From an uncultured Mailhella sp. (GTDB taxonomy: Bacteria > Desulfobacterota > Desulfovibrionia > Desulfovibrionales > Desulfovibrionaceae): a stretch of DNA of 64,000 nucleotides. The notes below the pieces were generated by a model that was given only the letters and a program-made list of their open reading frames with translations, did no database searches and was not told where the DNA came from. Both the position numbers and the translations under genes were made by a program. Of this stretch, positions 42,037-49,545 are shown piece after piece. Numbering within the stretch: position 1 is the stretch's first letter; the number at the start of each line of letters is the position of its first letter. The stretch lies in NCBI RefSeq assembly GCF_963931295.1, contig NZ_OZ007001.1, positions 2,311,001 to 2,375,000 of the forward strand, in the 5' to 3' direction.

Positions 42037-42780
42037 CTAGAAGGAATACGTGAGTCCGCCGCCGAAAATGTGCTGCGTGCTCCTGTCCACCATGGGGCTG
42101 TCCTTTATTTCCTTGCCGAGGAAGGTGATTTTCCAGCTGGCAAACAGACTCCAGTGATCGGAAAGGGCGTAGTCGGCGCTGACGCCGAGAAAGGGCGTCG
42201 CCGACGCGTCGGGAGAGTAGCGGGAAAGACCACTGCGCACCGATTCTCCCCGGCTGATGCCGTAATAGTAGTCGTTGAAGTTGGCGCTGGAAAAGAGAAC
42301 GCCTCCGGTGGGAATGACGGTGAGCGGGCCTGCGTTCAGCGGATAGGCATAGTCGATGCTGGCCAGAAATCCGTCGCTTGTGCCGGTAATGTCGCCGGAG
42401 GCCTTCGCTCGCAGGGAGCCGAAGCTCGTGTTCAGTTCGTAGCCCAGCGTGCCGAGAACGATGATGTTGCGGTTGTCGAGCCGCTTCATGGCCGGATCGT
42501 CGCTTTTGGAGGCGCGGAAATACTGCGGAAGAAGCGTTGCGCCCAGGGAAATTTTCTGCACGCCGTCGTTCCAGAGCCACACGCCGGCTTCCGTGTTCTT
42601 CAGGAAAAATCTGTCGCCTTCATAGTGAACGACGGGCATGGGCAGAACGCGGGCGTCGGAGCCCCGGTATTCCGACTGCACGGAAAAAACGCCGGCGCTC
42701 AGCGACAAGCGCTGTGCCAGCGCCGGTTTGCCGAGCAGCAGCACGGCGGCCGCCACGAGAAGCAGGGTGCGAAATCGCAT
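42037..42780 (-). CDS. MipA/OmpV-family outer membrane protein
   Basis: A 247-residue protein with a Sec signal peptide (ending KPALA) and alternating amphipathic strands ending in a C-terminal Phe, the outer-membrane barrel signature. SEYRGSDARVLPMPVVHYEG near the start, NDYYYGISRGES in the middle and GGGLTYSF at the end match MipA/OmpV proteins. The start at 42780 has AGGAGGATCTCCCATC. It is divergent from a TetR regulator, 141 bases apart, which probably controls it. Confidence 0.85.
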   Translation of the reverse strand: MRFRTLLLVAAAVLLLGKPALAQRLSLSAGVFSVQSEYRGSDARVLPMPVVHYEGDRFFLKNTEAGVWLWNDGVQKISLGATLLPQYFRASKSDDPAMKRLDNRNIIVLGTLGYELNTSFGSLRAKASGDITGTSDGFLASIDYAYPLNAGPLTVIPTGGVLFSSANFNDYYYGISRGESVRSGLSRYSPDASATPFLGVSADYALSDHWSLFASWKITFLGKEIKDSPMVDRSTQHIFGGGLTYSF

Positions 42781-42835
42781 GATGGGAGATCCTCCTGAGT
42801 AGTGCTGCAGAGGGAGTTATAGCTGTTTCGTCATT

Positions 42836-42855
42836 AAGTCAACACTTGTTTACTT
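42836..42855. promoter_or_regulatory. Candidate operator between mipA-like and tetR genes
   Basis: AAGTCAACACTTGTTTACTT is a 20-base imperfect dyad with 8 of 10 positions symmetric. It lies in the divergent intergenic region in an AT-rich patch and has the size expected of a TetR-family operator. Confidence 0.4.
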
Positions 42856-42921
42856 GCTTTTGCCAATGCCGCAGGATACAACGAAAATGCAATCAGCACA
42901 GGACATGTGAAGGCGGAGCCG

Positions 42922-43524
42922 ATGGAAGACGGAAGCAGCAGGTTTTCAGACAGCGGACAGCGCGCAAAACCGGGGCGGAACGCCGCGCAGACGAAGGAAA
43001 GGATACGGAAAAACGCCGAAAGGCTTTTTACCATGTATCCGTACGAAATGGTGACGCTGCGCGAAATAGCCGCACAGTCGTCCGTCAATGTTGCGCTCAT
43101 AGGCCGATACTACGGATCCAAGAAGGAGCTGTTCTGCGCCGTGCTCGACAGTCTTTCCTCAGATCGGCTGCCGCTTCGGCCGAAGGACAAGCTGGGCGAT
43201 CTGGCGGACAGAACGGTTCGCGCGCTTGAAACCGGGCATGAGGACGACAGTCAGCTGACGCTGCTGAACATTCTCATGCTTTCTTCGCAGTCCAGAGAGG
43301 CCATGCCCGTGATTCAGGATCGGGTGAAGGGCTTTTTCACCGACATGGCCGCAACGGATGGGGAATCGAGCGTGCCTGCGGGGTTCGTGCTCACGTCGTG
43401 CACGCTGGGCGTGCTCATGCTCCGGAGGCTTCTGCCCGAGGACTATCCGCTTCGCGTATCCGCCGCAGACATGCGGAAGGCGTTGCAGATGCTGCAGAAC
43501 GCTCTGACCGGGGAAACGCGCTGA
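42922..43524 (+). CDS. TetR/AcrR-family transcriptional regulator
   Basis: The ATG at 42922 (GGCGGAG upstream) gives 200 residues; a GTG at 42907 would add five. The N-terminal HTH contains KERIRKNAERLFTMYPYEMV, LREIAAQSSVNVALIGRYYG and SKKELFCAVLD, the standard TetR DNA-binding layout. The ligand-binding half has no recognisable specificity. It is divergent from the MipA-like porin gene. Confidence 0.9.
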   Translation: MEDGSSRFSDSGQRAKPGRNAAQTKERIRKNAERLFTMYPYEMVTLREIAAQSSVNVALIGRYYGSKKELFCAVLDSLSSDRLPLRPKDKLGDLADRTVRALETGHEDDSQLTLLNILMLSSQSREAMPVIQDRVKGFFTDMAATDGESSVPAGFVLTSCTLGVLMLRRLLPEDYPLRVSAADMRKALQMLQNALTGETR

Positions 43525-43568
43525 TGGTTCCGGTCGGCGTTCTGCGCCGCGTATGAGGTATTTCAGGC

Positions 43569-43991
43569 ATGAAAGAATACGACGTCACTTTTGCCGCGGC
43601 GGTGGAGGCTCTGGAGGGCGCGCGCTCGTGCCGGGTGCTGCGCCTTGCCGACGAAGCCTCGTCCGTGCTGCTTCTGAGTCTGGAGGGCGAATGTCCTCCG
43701 CTGCTGCTCGGCTGTCCGGCGCGGCTGCTTTCCGATTTTTCCTCCGGCGTCACGAGGGCGGAGCGCGAAGAGCTCGGCCTGTCGCCGGAAGGCGGCGAGG
43801 CGGACGTGGAGGTGTTCTGCCGCATGGGCATTCCCGGGAACGATCCGCTTGCCGCGGGGCTGGACTGCTCGCGTCTGGTGCTCGTATCTCCGTCCACGGG
43901 CCGGGCGCTGGAGGCATCCCGCGCGCAGGGCGGAATCATCCCCCTGCGGCGCGCGGCGGCATCTTCGGCCAGGAGCCGTTCTGACGACTGA
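43569..43991 (+). CDS. Unknown protein, weakly FliW-like
   Basis: The 140-residue product starts at 43569, 44 bases after the tetR stop, with GAGG nine bases upstream. A strand-rich body includes LLLSLEGECPPLLL, REELGLSPEGG, VFCRMGIPGND and LVLVSPSTGRALEAS. The order resembles FliW (short acidic strand, LGL turn, I-x-N-P-x-T-G-R-x-x near the end). However, the first FliW domain is hard to see and no flagellar gene is nearby. I leave the function open. Confidence 0.5.
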   Translation: MKEYDVTFAAAVEALEGARSCRVLRLADEASSVLLLSLEGECPPLLLGCPARLLSDFSSGVTRAEREELGLSPEGGEADVEVFCRMGIPGNDPLAAGLDCSRLVLVSPSTGRALEASRAQGGIIPLRRAAASSARSRSDD

Positions 43992-44051
43992 CCGCTCGGA
44001 CGCGGAGAGCGTCGAGGCGTCTTGGGGGAGATTTTCCGGGAAGGGACGTGC

Positions 44052-44522
44052 TCAGTACAGCGGCACGTTGAAGTGCAGAAGCTCCGGCTTTTCCATGATC
44101 CAGAAGACCAGCGCGCACATGACAAGCAGCGCGTACTCGCCGAAGCTCCCCGTGCTGCACAGGCGGAGGGAAAAGCGCTTTTTCAGGAAGGGCAGCAGCG
44201 GCACGCCGTGCGTGGTGCACATGTCGAGCAGCACGTGAGTGAGCGCGCCGAAGCCGAATCCTCCCACGAGCGCGTCGGGCAGGGGGCCGAGCTGACCGGT
44301 GAGCGACCATGCCCAGATGGCCAGCCACCAGCCGAACCAGTGCGAAGATCGGCGGTGTACCTGATTGAATTTCTTCTGCCGGAAAAAGGCGCGTCTGGCC
44401 GCGTGCTGATCCAGCATGTCCGGCGCGACGGAGCCGAACCATGCGGCAGCCATGCCCGCTATGGGAAATCCCGCGGCAAAGGAGGCCATGAGGGCCATGG
44501 CCTGATGAGTGGTCCATTTCAT
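44052..44522 (-). CDS. Membrane-bound metal-dependent hydrolase, YdjM-like
   Basis: The 156-residue membrane protein starts MKWTTHQAMALMASF and contains GSVAPDMLDQH and VHRRSSHW. It continues through GFGFGALTHVLLDMCTTHG to about four hydrophobic segments. The conserved D-x-x-D-x, H-R-x-x-x-H and H-x-x-x-D-x-x-x-x-x-G spacing marks the LexA-regulated YdjM / inner membrane metal-dependent hydrolase family. Activity is not established for the family. The start overlaps the preceding gene's stop (ATGA). Confidence 0.8.
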   Translation of the reverse strand: MKWTTHQAMALMASFAAGFPIAGMAAAWFGSVAPDMLDQHAARRAFFRQKKFNQVHRRSSHWFGWWLAIWAWSLTGQLGPLPDALVGGFGFGALTHVLLDMCTTHGVPLLPFLKKRFSLRLCSTGSFGEYALLVMCALVFWIMEKPELLHFNVPLY

Positions 44523-44980
44523 GCGTCGTTTCTTCTCCGGTTCAGGTCTTCGGCGGCGCGTCGTCGTCTTGCCTCGGCGGCCACCGCGCAGGGCACGACG
44601 GTTTTGCCGATGGGAAAGAGGGCGAGCTCCGCAAGTTTGATGTGCTGCCAGGCAAAGGGCAGTCCCACAATGGTGACGGCGAGCGCGGCGGCGTTGGCCA
44701 CATGGGCGAGCGCTATCCAGAATCCGGCAAAAATGAACCACAGGGCGTTGCCCAGCATGCCGGGCAGGCCCGTGCCCAGATCGCTTTTGCCGTACACGAG
44801 CTCGCGGGAGACGGATTCGTAGCCGAAAGGCATGAAGACGAAGCCCGCCATGACGAAGCAGGCGCGTCCCCACGGCAGGCCCACGATGCTCAGGCAGGCC
44901 AGCACGCCGAACAGCAGCCACACCAGAGCCGCAAACCAGCCGCCGCAGACTATCCAGAGAATGTTGCCTATGACGCTCAT
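44519..44980 (-). CDS. YccF-domain membrane protein
   Basis: The start at 44980 (TGAGGAAAAC) gives 153 residues in two YccF repeats: IGNILWIVCGGWFAALVWLL with SIVGLPWGRACFVMAGFVFMPFG, then LGNALWFIFAGFWIALAHV with TIVGLPFAWQHIKLAEL. The paired G-N-x-x-W / G-x-P motifs and about four membrane helices are diagnostic. A charged Arg-rich tail follows. Function of the family is unknown. Confidence 0.9.
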   Translation of the reverse strand: MSVIGNILWIVCGGWFAALVWLLFGVLACLSIVGLPWGRACFVMAGFVFMPFGYESVSRELVYGKSDLGTGLPGMLGNALWFIFAGFWIALAHVANAAALAVTIVGLPFAWQHIKLAELALFPIGKTVVPCAVAAEARRRRAAEDLNRRRNDA

Positions 44981-45416
44981 GTTTTCCTCAATGATTCCGG
45001 GGCGCAAAGCGGCGTGATGCCGCCCGTGTCGCCGCCGGAGCGGAAGAAGCATTTTAGCCGACGCAGAGAAGTTCCGCAAGGAAAATTTCCCGCGGAACAG
45101 GCTGCCTCAAAACGCGTCGTATCGGAAGCCGGGGCCGTTGCAGCCGGAACGGGCCGCCGGTCATGAGCATTACGCCGAGGAACGTTTGCGGCGTCCGAAC
45201 GCCTTCCGAGCCCGGGCAGCGCCGAAGGGCGGCTCTGCCGCGTGCGTCCGGGACGGGCCGCCGGGGCGGGTGCAATGTCGAAGAGCTGAGCCGTCGGGGC
45301 AGGAGCGAGTCGAAGGGGAGGGGCCGCCATGCCCGCGCCTTTCCGCCGCCGGCCCCCCCGGACGCACGCGGGCCGCAGCGCGCAGGCTCCGCGCTTTTTG
45401 CGGGCGTTTTCGCCGG
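44981..45416. other. Non-coding GC-rich interval upstream of asnS
   Basis: I see no gene. Frames on both strands are compositional (Arg/Ala/Pro-rich) and lack ribosome-binding sites. The promoter at 45417 closes the interval. Confidence 0.4.
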
Positions 45417-45445
45417 TTGCAGAGCGGGCCTCTATGGCGTATGCT
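45417..45445 (+). promoter_or_regulatory. Sigma-70-type promoter for asnS
   Basis: TTGCAG (45417-45422), a 17-base spacer and TATGCT (45440-45445) resemble the -35/-10 consensus. Transcription would start about 35 bases before the asnS ATG. Confidence 0.55.
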
Positions 45446-45487
45446 GCCTCACGTTCTTTTCAACCTTCCTTTCCGGAGAGATTTCCT

Positions 45488-46873
45488 ATGCAGCGTACCA
45501 GCATACGTGAAGCTCTGGCCTCCACCGGGCCGCGCAACGGCGTGACTGTGTGCGGATGGGTGAGAACCCGCCGCGATTCCAAGGGCTTTGCCTTTCTTGA
45601 ACTCAACGACGGCTCCTGCCTCAAGAACCTGCAGTGCATTGTCGACGAGGGCACGCAGGCCTGGAACAGCCTCGAAGGCGTGAACACCGGCGCGGCCGTC
45701 AGCGTGACCGGCGATCTCGTGGAGTCGCCCGGCAAGGGACAGAAATGGGAAGTTCACGCCGACTCCATGACGGTGTTCGGTCTGGCCGATCCGGCCGCCT
45801 ATCCGCTTCAGAAGAAGCGTCATTCCGACGAATTTCTCCGCACCATCGCGCACCTGCGTCCGCGCACCAACAAGTACGGCGCGGCGTTCCGCATCCGCTC
45901 CGAGGCGGCGCTTGCCGTGCATGACTATTTCCGCGGCCTCGGCTTCTACTACGTGCATGCGCCCATCCTCACCGGTTCCGACTGCGAGGGCGCGGGCGAA
46001 ATGTTCCGCGTGACCACGCTCCCCGTAGACGGCGGCCCGAAGCCGGAATCCGGCAACGTGTTTGAAAACGACTTCTTCGGCAAGCAGGCGAGCCTCACGG
46101 TGTCCGGTCAGCTTGAGGCGGAAGCGCTGGCCTGCGCGCTCGGCCGCGTGTACAACTTCGGCCCCACCTTCCGCGCCGAGCATTCCTACACGCCGCGCCA
46201 CGCCGCCGAATTCTGGATGGTCGAACCCGAAGCCGCCTTCAACGACATCTGGGACAACATGGAACTGGCCGAAGGTCTCATCCGACACGTGGTGCGCCAC
46301 ACCCTGGATCACTGCGCCGACGACGTGGCCCTGTTCGACAAGTTCGTTGCTCCCGGCCTCATCGACGGCCTGCGCGACATGGCGGAAAAGAAGTACGCCC
46401 GCATTGCCTACCGCGACGCCGTGAAGCTCCTTCAGGAGAGCGGAAAGCAGTTTGAATATCCCGTGTCGTTCGGCACCGATCTGCAAACCGAACACGAACG
46501 CTTCCTCGCGGAAGAGTATTTCCGCTCCCCGGTGACGGTGTACGACTATCCCAAGGACATCAAGGCGTTCTACATGCGCATGAACGACGACAACGAAACC
46601 GTGGCCGCCATGGATCTGCTCGTGCCCCGCATAGGCGAGCTCATCGGCGGCAGCCAGCGCGAAGAGCGTCTCGACAGGCTTTCCGCGCGCATCACGGAAC
46701 TCGGGCAGAAGCCCGAAGACTACTGGTGGTATCTTGATCTGCGCCGTTTCGGCAGCGTGCCCCATTCCGGCTTCGGCATGGGCTTTGAGCGCATGATCAT
46801 GCTGCTGACCGGCATTTCCAACATTCGCGACGTGCTGCCGTTCCCCCGCACCACGGGGTCTCTGGAGTTCTGA
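45488..46873 (+). CDS. asnS: Asparaginyl-tRNA synthetase
   Basis: The 461-residue class II synthetase starts at 45488. The N-terminal OB-fold anticodon-binding domain contains VTVCGWVRTRRDSKGFAFLE. The catalytic domain shows motif 2 around TFRAEHSYTPRHAAEFWMVE and motif 3 GFGMGFERMIMLLTG. The AsnRS-type GSDCEGAGEMFRVTT and the RPRTNKYGAAFRIRSE segment support Asn over Asp. It is followed at once by a TrmH-type gene (TGATG overlap). Confidence 0.96.
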   Translation: MQRTSIREALASTGPRNGVTVCGWVRTRRDSKGFAFLELNDGSCLKNLQCIVDEGTQAWNSLEGVNTGAAVSVTGDLVESPGKGQKWEVHADSMTVFGLADPAAYPLQKKRHSDEFLRTIAHLRPRTNKYGAAFRIRSEAALAVHDYFRGLGFYYVHAPILTGSDCEGAGEMFRVTTLPVDGGPKPESGNVFENDFFGKQASLTVSGQLEAEALACALGRVYNFGPTFRAEHSYTPRHAAEFWMVEPEAAFNDIWDNMELAEGLIRHVVRHTLDHCADDVALFDKFVAPGLIDGLRDMAEKKYARIAYRDAVKLLQESGKQFEYPVSFGTDLQTEHERFLAEEYFRSPVTVYDYPKDIKAFYMRMNDDNETVAAMDLLVPRIGELIGGSQREERLDRLSARITELGQKPEDYWWYLDLRRFGSVPHSGFGMGFERMIMLLTGISNIRDVLPFPRTTGSLEF

Positions 46874-47463
46874 TGAGAGTCATGACCGAACGCCGCAGGG
46901 CGAAAATTGAAAAGGTGCTCGCGCAGCGCCAGAAGGGACTCACCCTTGTCATGGACAACGTGTGGGATCCGCACAACGTGTCGGCCATATACCGCAGCTG
47001 CGACGCCTTCGGCGTGCCGGAGGTTCACCTTTACTACACCCAGTGCGCGTTTCCGCAGCTGAGCCGCAAGACGTCGGCTTCGGCCTTCAAATGGGTGAAC
47101 ACCGTGCGCCACTCCAGCAAGGAGGAACTCATGGCGTGCCTGCGCGCGCAGAACATGCAGGTGCTCGTCACGAGCTGCTCTCCGGCCTCGCGTCCGCTTG
47201 CCGAGTACGATTTCACCCGTCCTACGGCCATCGTCATGGGCAACGAGCACGCGGGCGTTTCCCCGGAACTCGTGCCGCTCGCGGACGGCGAAGTGTACAT
47301 TCCCATGTACGGCATGGTGCAGAGCTTCAACGTGTCCGTGGCATCGGCGCTCATGCTGGCGGAAGCCTCGCGTCAGCGCGCGGCGGCCGGCATGTACGAA
47401 CACAGACTCTGGTCCGACGAAGAATATGAAACGCGTCTGAACGCCTGGCTGGAAAAGGCCTAG
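46873..47463 (+). CDS. TrmH-type SPOUT RNA 2'-O-methyltransferase
   Basis: The 196-residue protein has all three SPOUT motifs: DNVWDPHNVSAIYRSCDAFG, IVMGNEHAGVS and IPMYGMVQSFNVSVASALML. Length and the N-terminal RRRAKIEKVLAQRQKGL suggest TrmH (tRNA Gm18 methyltransferase) rather than an rRNA enzyme. It overlaps the asnS stop by one base and ends at a strong terminator. Confidence 0.88.
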   Translation: MRVMTERRRAKIEKVLAQRQKGLTLVMDNVWDPHNVSAIYRSCDAFGVPEVHLYYTQCAFPQLSRKTSASAFKWVNTVRHSSKEELMACLRAQNMQVLVTSCSPASRPLAEYDFTRPTAIVMGNEHAGVSPELVPLADGEVYIPMYGMVQSFNVSVASALMLAEASRQRAAAGMYEHRLWSDEEYETRLNAWLEKA

Positions 47464-47491
47464 CGCGTGGGGCGCACGCCGTTTTCGGCGC

Positions 47492-47533
47492 GAGAAAAGG
47501 CCCGCTTCCGCAGGGGAAGACGGGCCTTTTCTC
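47492..47533. terminator. Rho-independent terminator after the TrmH-type gene
   Basis: A perfect 13-base stem (47492-47504 with 47521-47533) with an inner CTTCC/GGAAG helix and A4/T4 tracts lies about 30 bases past the stop. The symmetry allows use in both directions. Confidence 0.9.
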
Positions 47534-47643
47534 CGTCCGGACGCGCTTTTCCGTCTCTTTCCCTCCCGCAGGCCATTGCCAAGGGCGCGGGTGCGGGATA
47601 GAATATGTTCGTTTTGTGACGAATGCCTTTTTGCGGAGTGTTC

Positions 47644-48528
47644 ATGCTGTTCGACGACATGCGGTCTCTTCTTGCCCGTGCCAGAAACATTGCCATCATA
47701 GGAGCCAAGGACAAGCCCGGTTCGCCCGTGGATCATGTGGGCCGCTATCTGCTCAATGCCGGATTCAACATTCAGCCCGTGCATCCCGTGCGGCGTCAGG
47801 CCTGGGGCATTCCTGCGGTGCGCAGCATCGCCGATCTTCCCGGCGTCGGCTTCGAGCCGGACATCATCTGTCTTTTCCGCGCTCCGCAGTACTGCGAGGC
47901 CCACGCCCGCGAAACCCTCGCGCTGCCCCGCCTGCCCATGATCTTCTGGATGCAGGAGGGCATACGCAGCCCCGAGGCGGGGCGTCTCATGGCCGAAGCC
48001 GGAGTGAAGGTCGTGGAGGACCGCTGCCTGGAAACCGTGCATGCCGCGCTCTTCGACGATACGACCGAAACCTTTTCCTGCACGCGCTGCGGCAAGTGCT
48101 GCGAAGGGCGCGGGGGCATTGTGGTGGGGCCGCACGATCTGCCGCGTCTGTGCGCCTATTTCGGTCTTCCGGCCGAAGAGGTGCTCGCGCGCTACACGGA
48201 AAACATCGGCGGCAAGCCCACGCTCAAATGCGGCGACGACGGCTTCTGCCTGTTCTTCGAGGCCGGAAAGGGCTGCGCCGTGCACCCGGCCCGGCCGGAC
48301 GTGTGCCGCGCCTGGCCGTTTTTCCGGGGCAATCTTGTGGACAGGGTGAGTTTCGACATGGCAAAGGAAGACTGCCCCGGCATACGCCGCGAGGCCTCGC
48401 ACGAGGATTTCGCCCGCGAGGGATTCCGCTATTTGAACGACTACAAGCTTCGCGCGCGGGACATCCTGCATGAGGGCCGCGCCCTCATCGTGGACGAGAG
48501 CGAACTGCCGCCTGGAGCGAGGCGCTGA
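47644..48528 (+). CDS. Fusion of CoA-binding domain and YkgJ-type cysteine-cluster domain
   Basis: The ATG at 47644 (GCGGAG upstream) gives 294 residues. The N-terminal half (about 1-135) is a YccU-type CoA-binding Rossmann domain: NIAIIGAKDKPGSPVDHVGR, FNIQPVHPVR and IFWMQEGIRSPEAGRLM. The C-terminal half (about 140-285) is a YkgJ/UPF0153 cysteine-cluster domain with CTRCGKCCEGRGG, CAVHPARPDVCRAWPFF and DCPG, probably binding Fe-S or zinc. The two domains are usually separate proteins. The role is unknown. Confidence 0.85.
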   Translation: MLFDDMRSLLARARNIAIIGAKDKPGSPVDHVGRYLLNAGFNIQPVHPVRRQAWGIPAVRSIADLPGVGFEPDIICLFRAPQYCEAHARETLALPRLPMIFWMQEGIRSPEAGRLMAEAGVKVVEDRCLETVHAALFDDTTETFSCTRCGKCCEGRGGIVVGPHDLPRLCAYFGLPAEEVLARYTENIGGKPTLKCGDDGFCLFFEAGKGCAVHPARPDVCRAWPFFRGNLVDRVSFDMAKEDCPGIRREASHEDFAREGFRYLNDYKLRARDILHEGRALIVDESELPPGARR

Positions 48529-48533
48529 TATTT

Positions 48534-48570
48534 CCCTTTCCGCCCGGCGGAAAGGGCCGCCGAAAGGCGG
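48534..48570 (+). terminator. Tandem hairpins after the CoA-binding/YkgJ gene
   Basis: CCCTTTCCGC/GCGGAAAGGG (48534-48543, 48547-48556) is followed by CCGCC-GAAA-GGCGG. There is no U-tract, so termination efficiency is uncertain. Confidence 0.4.
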
Positions 48571-48743
48571 TACGGATGGGGTTGCCGCGGCGTCCTGAGG
48601 GCGCGGCGACAGAGGTTGTTAATGACAATGGCGGCATCGACAGGATGATTCCGCTCTGCGTGCATGCCGCAGGCATCCACGCAGGAAGCCCGCGGGGAGG
48701 AGATTCCCCGGGCGTTCACGCGCAAAAGCGCCAGAGGATTCTG

Positions 48744-49415
48744 ATGAATATTCTGATTTTTGGCCCCAACGGCAGCGGCAAGGGCACGCAGGGTGCTCTT
48801 CTCATGGAAAAATACGGCATTCAGCACATTGAATCCGGCGCCGTTTTCCGTCAGCACATCGGCAACGGCACGGAGCTCGGCAAGAAGGCCAAGGCCTACA
48901 TCGACAAGGGCGAGCTCGTGCCCGACGACATCACCATTCCCATGGTGCTGGACATCCTCAAGAATCAGGGCGACAAGGGCTGGCTGCTCGACGGCTTCCC
49001 CCGCAACATGGAGCAGGCCCGCAAGCTTGACGAAGCCCTCAAGGCCGCCGGCATGAAGCTCGACTACGTGGTGGAAATTCTGCTGCCCCGCAAGACGGCC
49101 CGCGAACGCATCATGGGCCGCCGCCTCTGCGTGAACAACAACAATCATCCCAACAACATCTTCATCGACGCCATCAAGCCCAACGGCGACGTCTGCCGCG
49201 TGTGCGGCGGCGCGCTCAAGACCCGTCCCGACGATCAGGACGAGGCCGCCATCAACAAGCGTCACGACATCTACTACGACGAAAAGAACGGCACCCTTGC
49301 CGCGGCGCACTACTTCAAGGATCTCGCCGCCAGGGGCGAAACCACCTACATCACCCTCGACGGCAGCGGCACCATTGAGTCCATCCGCGAGGATCTGCTT
49401 TCCAAGCTGAAGTAG
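48744..49415 (+). CDS. adk: Adenylate kinase
   Basis: The 223-residue enzyme interconverts ATP + AMP and 2 ADP. The P-loop reads FGPNGSGKGTQ, followed by the AMP site (ESGAVFRQHI) and LLDGFPRNMEQARKLD. The LID region has Cys residues in RRLCVNNNN and CRVCGG, suggesting a metal-binding LID. A run of four Asn at about residues 132-135 is unusual. The start at 48744 has AGAGGATTCTG upstream. Confidence 0.95.
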   Translation: MNILIFGPNGSGKGTQGALLMEKYGIQHIESGAVFRQHIGNGTELGKKAKAYIDKGELVPDDITIPMVLDILKNQGDKGWLLDGFPRNMEQARKLDEALKAAGMKLDYVVEILLPRKTARERIMGRRLCVNNNNHPNNIFIDAIKPNGDVCRVCGGALKTRPDDQDEAAINKRHDIYYDEKNGTLAAAHYFKDLAARGETTYITLDGSGTIESIREDLLSKLK

Positions 49416-49438
49416 CGGGAAATTTCCGTCGCTTTCAG

Positions 49439-49478
49439 AAAGCCCCGGGGCGCATGCGTTCCGGGGCTTTATCGTGTC
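49439..49478 (+). terminator. Rho-independent terminator after adk
   Basis: AAAGCCCCGG (49439-49448) pairs perfectly with CCGGGGCTTT (49461-49470), followed by a short T-rich stretch. It lies 24 bases past the adk stop. Confidence 0.85.
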
Positions 49479-49494
49479 TTTTGCGGGCGCAAAA

Positions 49495-49525
49495 AAAGGC
49501 CTCTCCGACGGGCGGGGAGGCCTTT
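49495..49525 (-). terminator. Rho-independent terminator after cstA
   Basis: A 12-base stem (49495-49506 with 49514-49525, one G-U pair) is followed on the minus strand by seven U. It lies 20 bases past the cstA stop and faces the adk terminator. Confidence 0.88.
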
Positions 49526-49545
49526 CATGTCACTCGCTTACGCGT

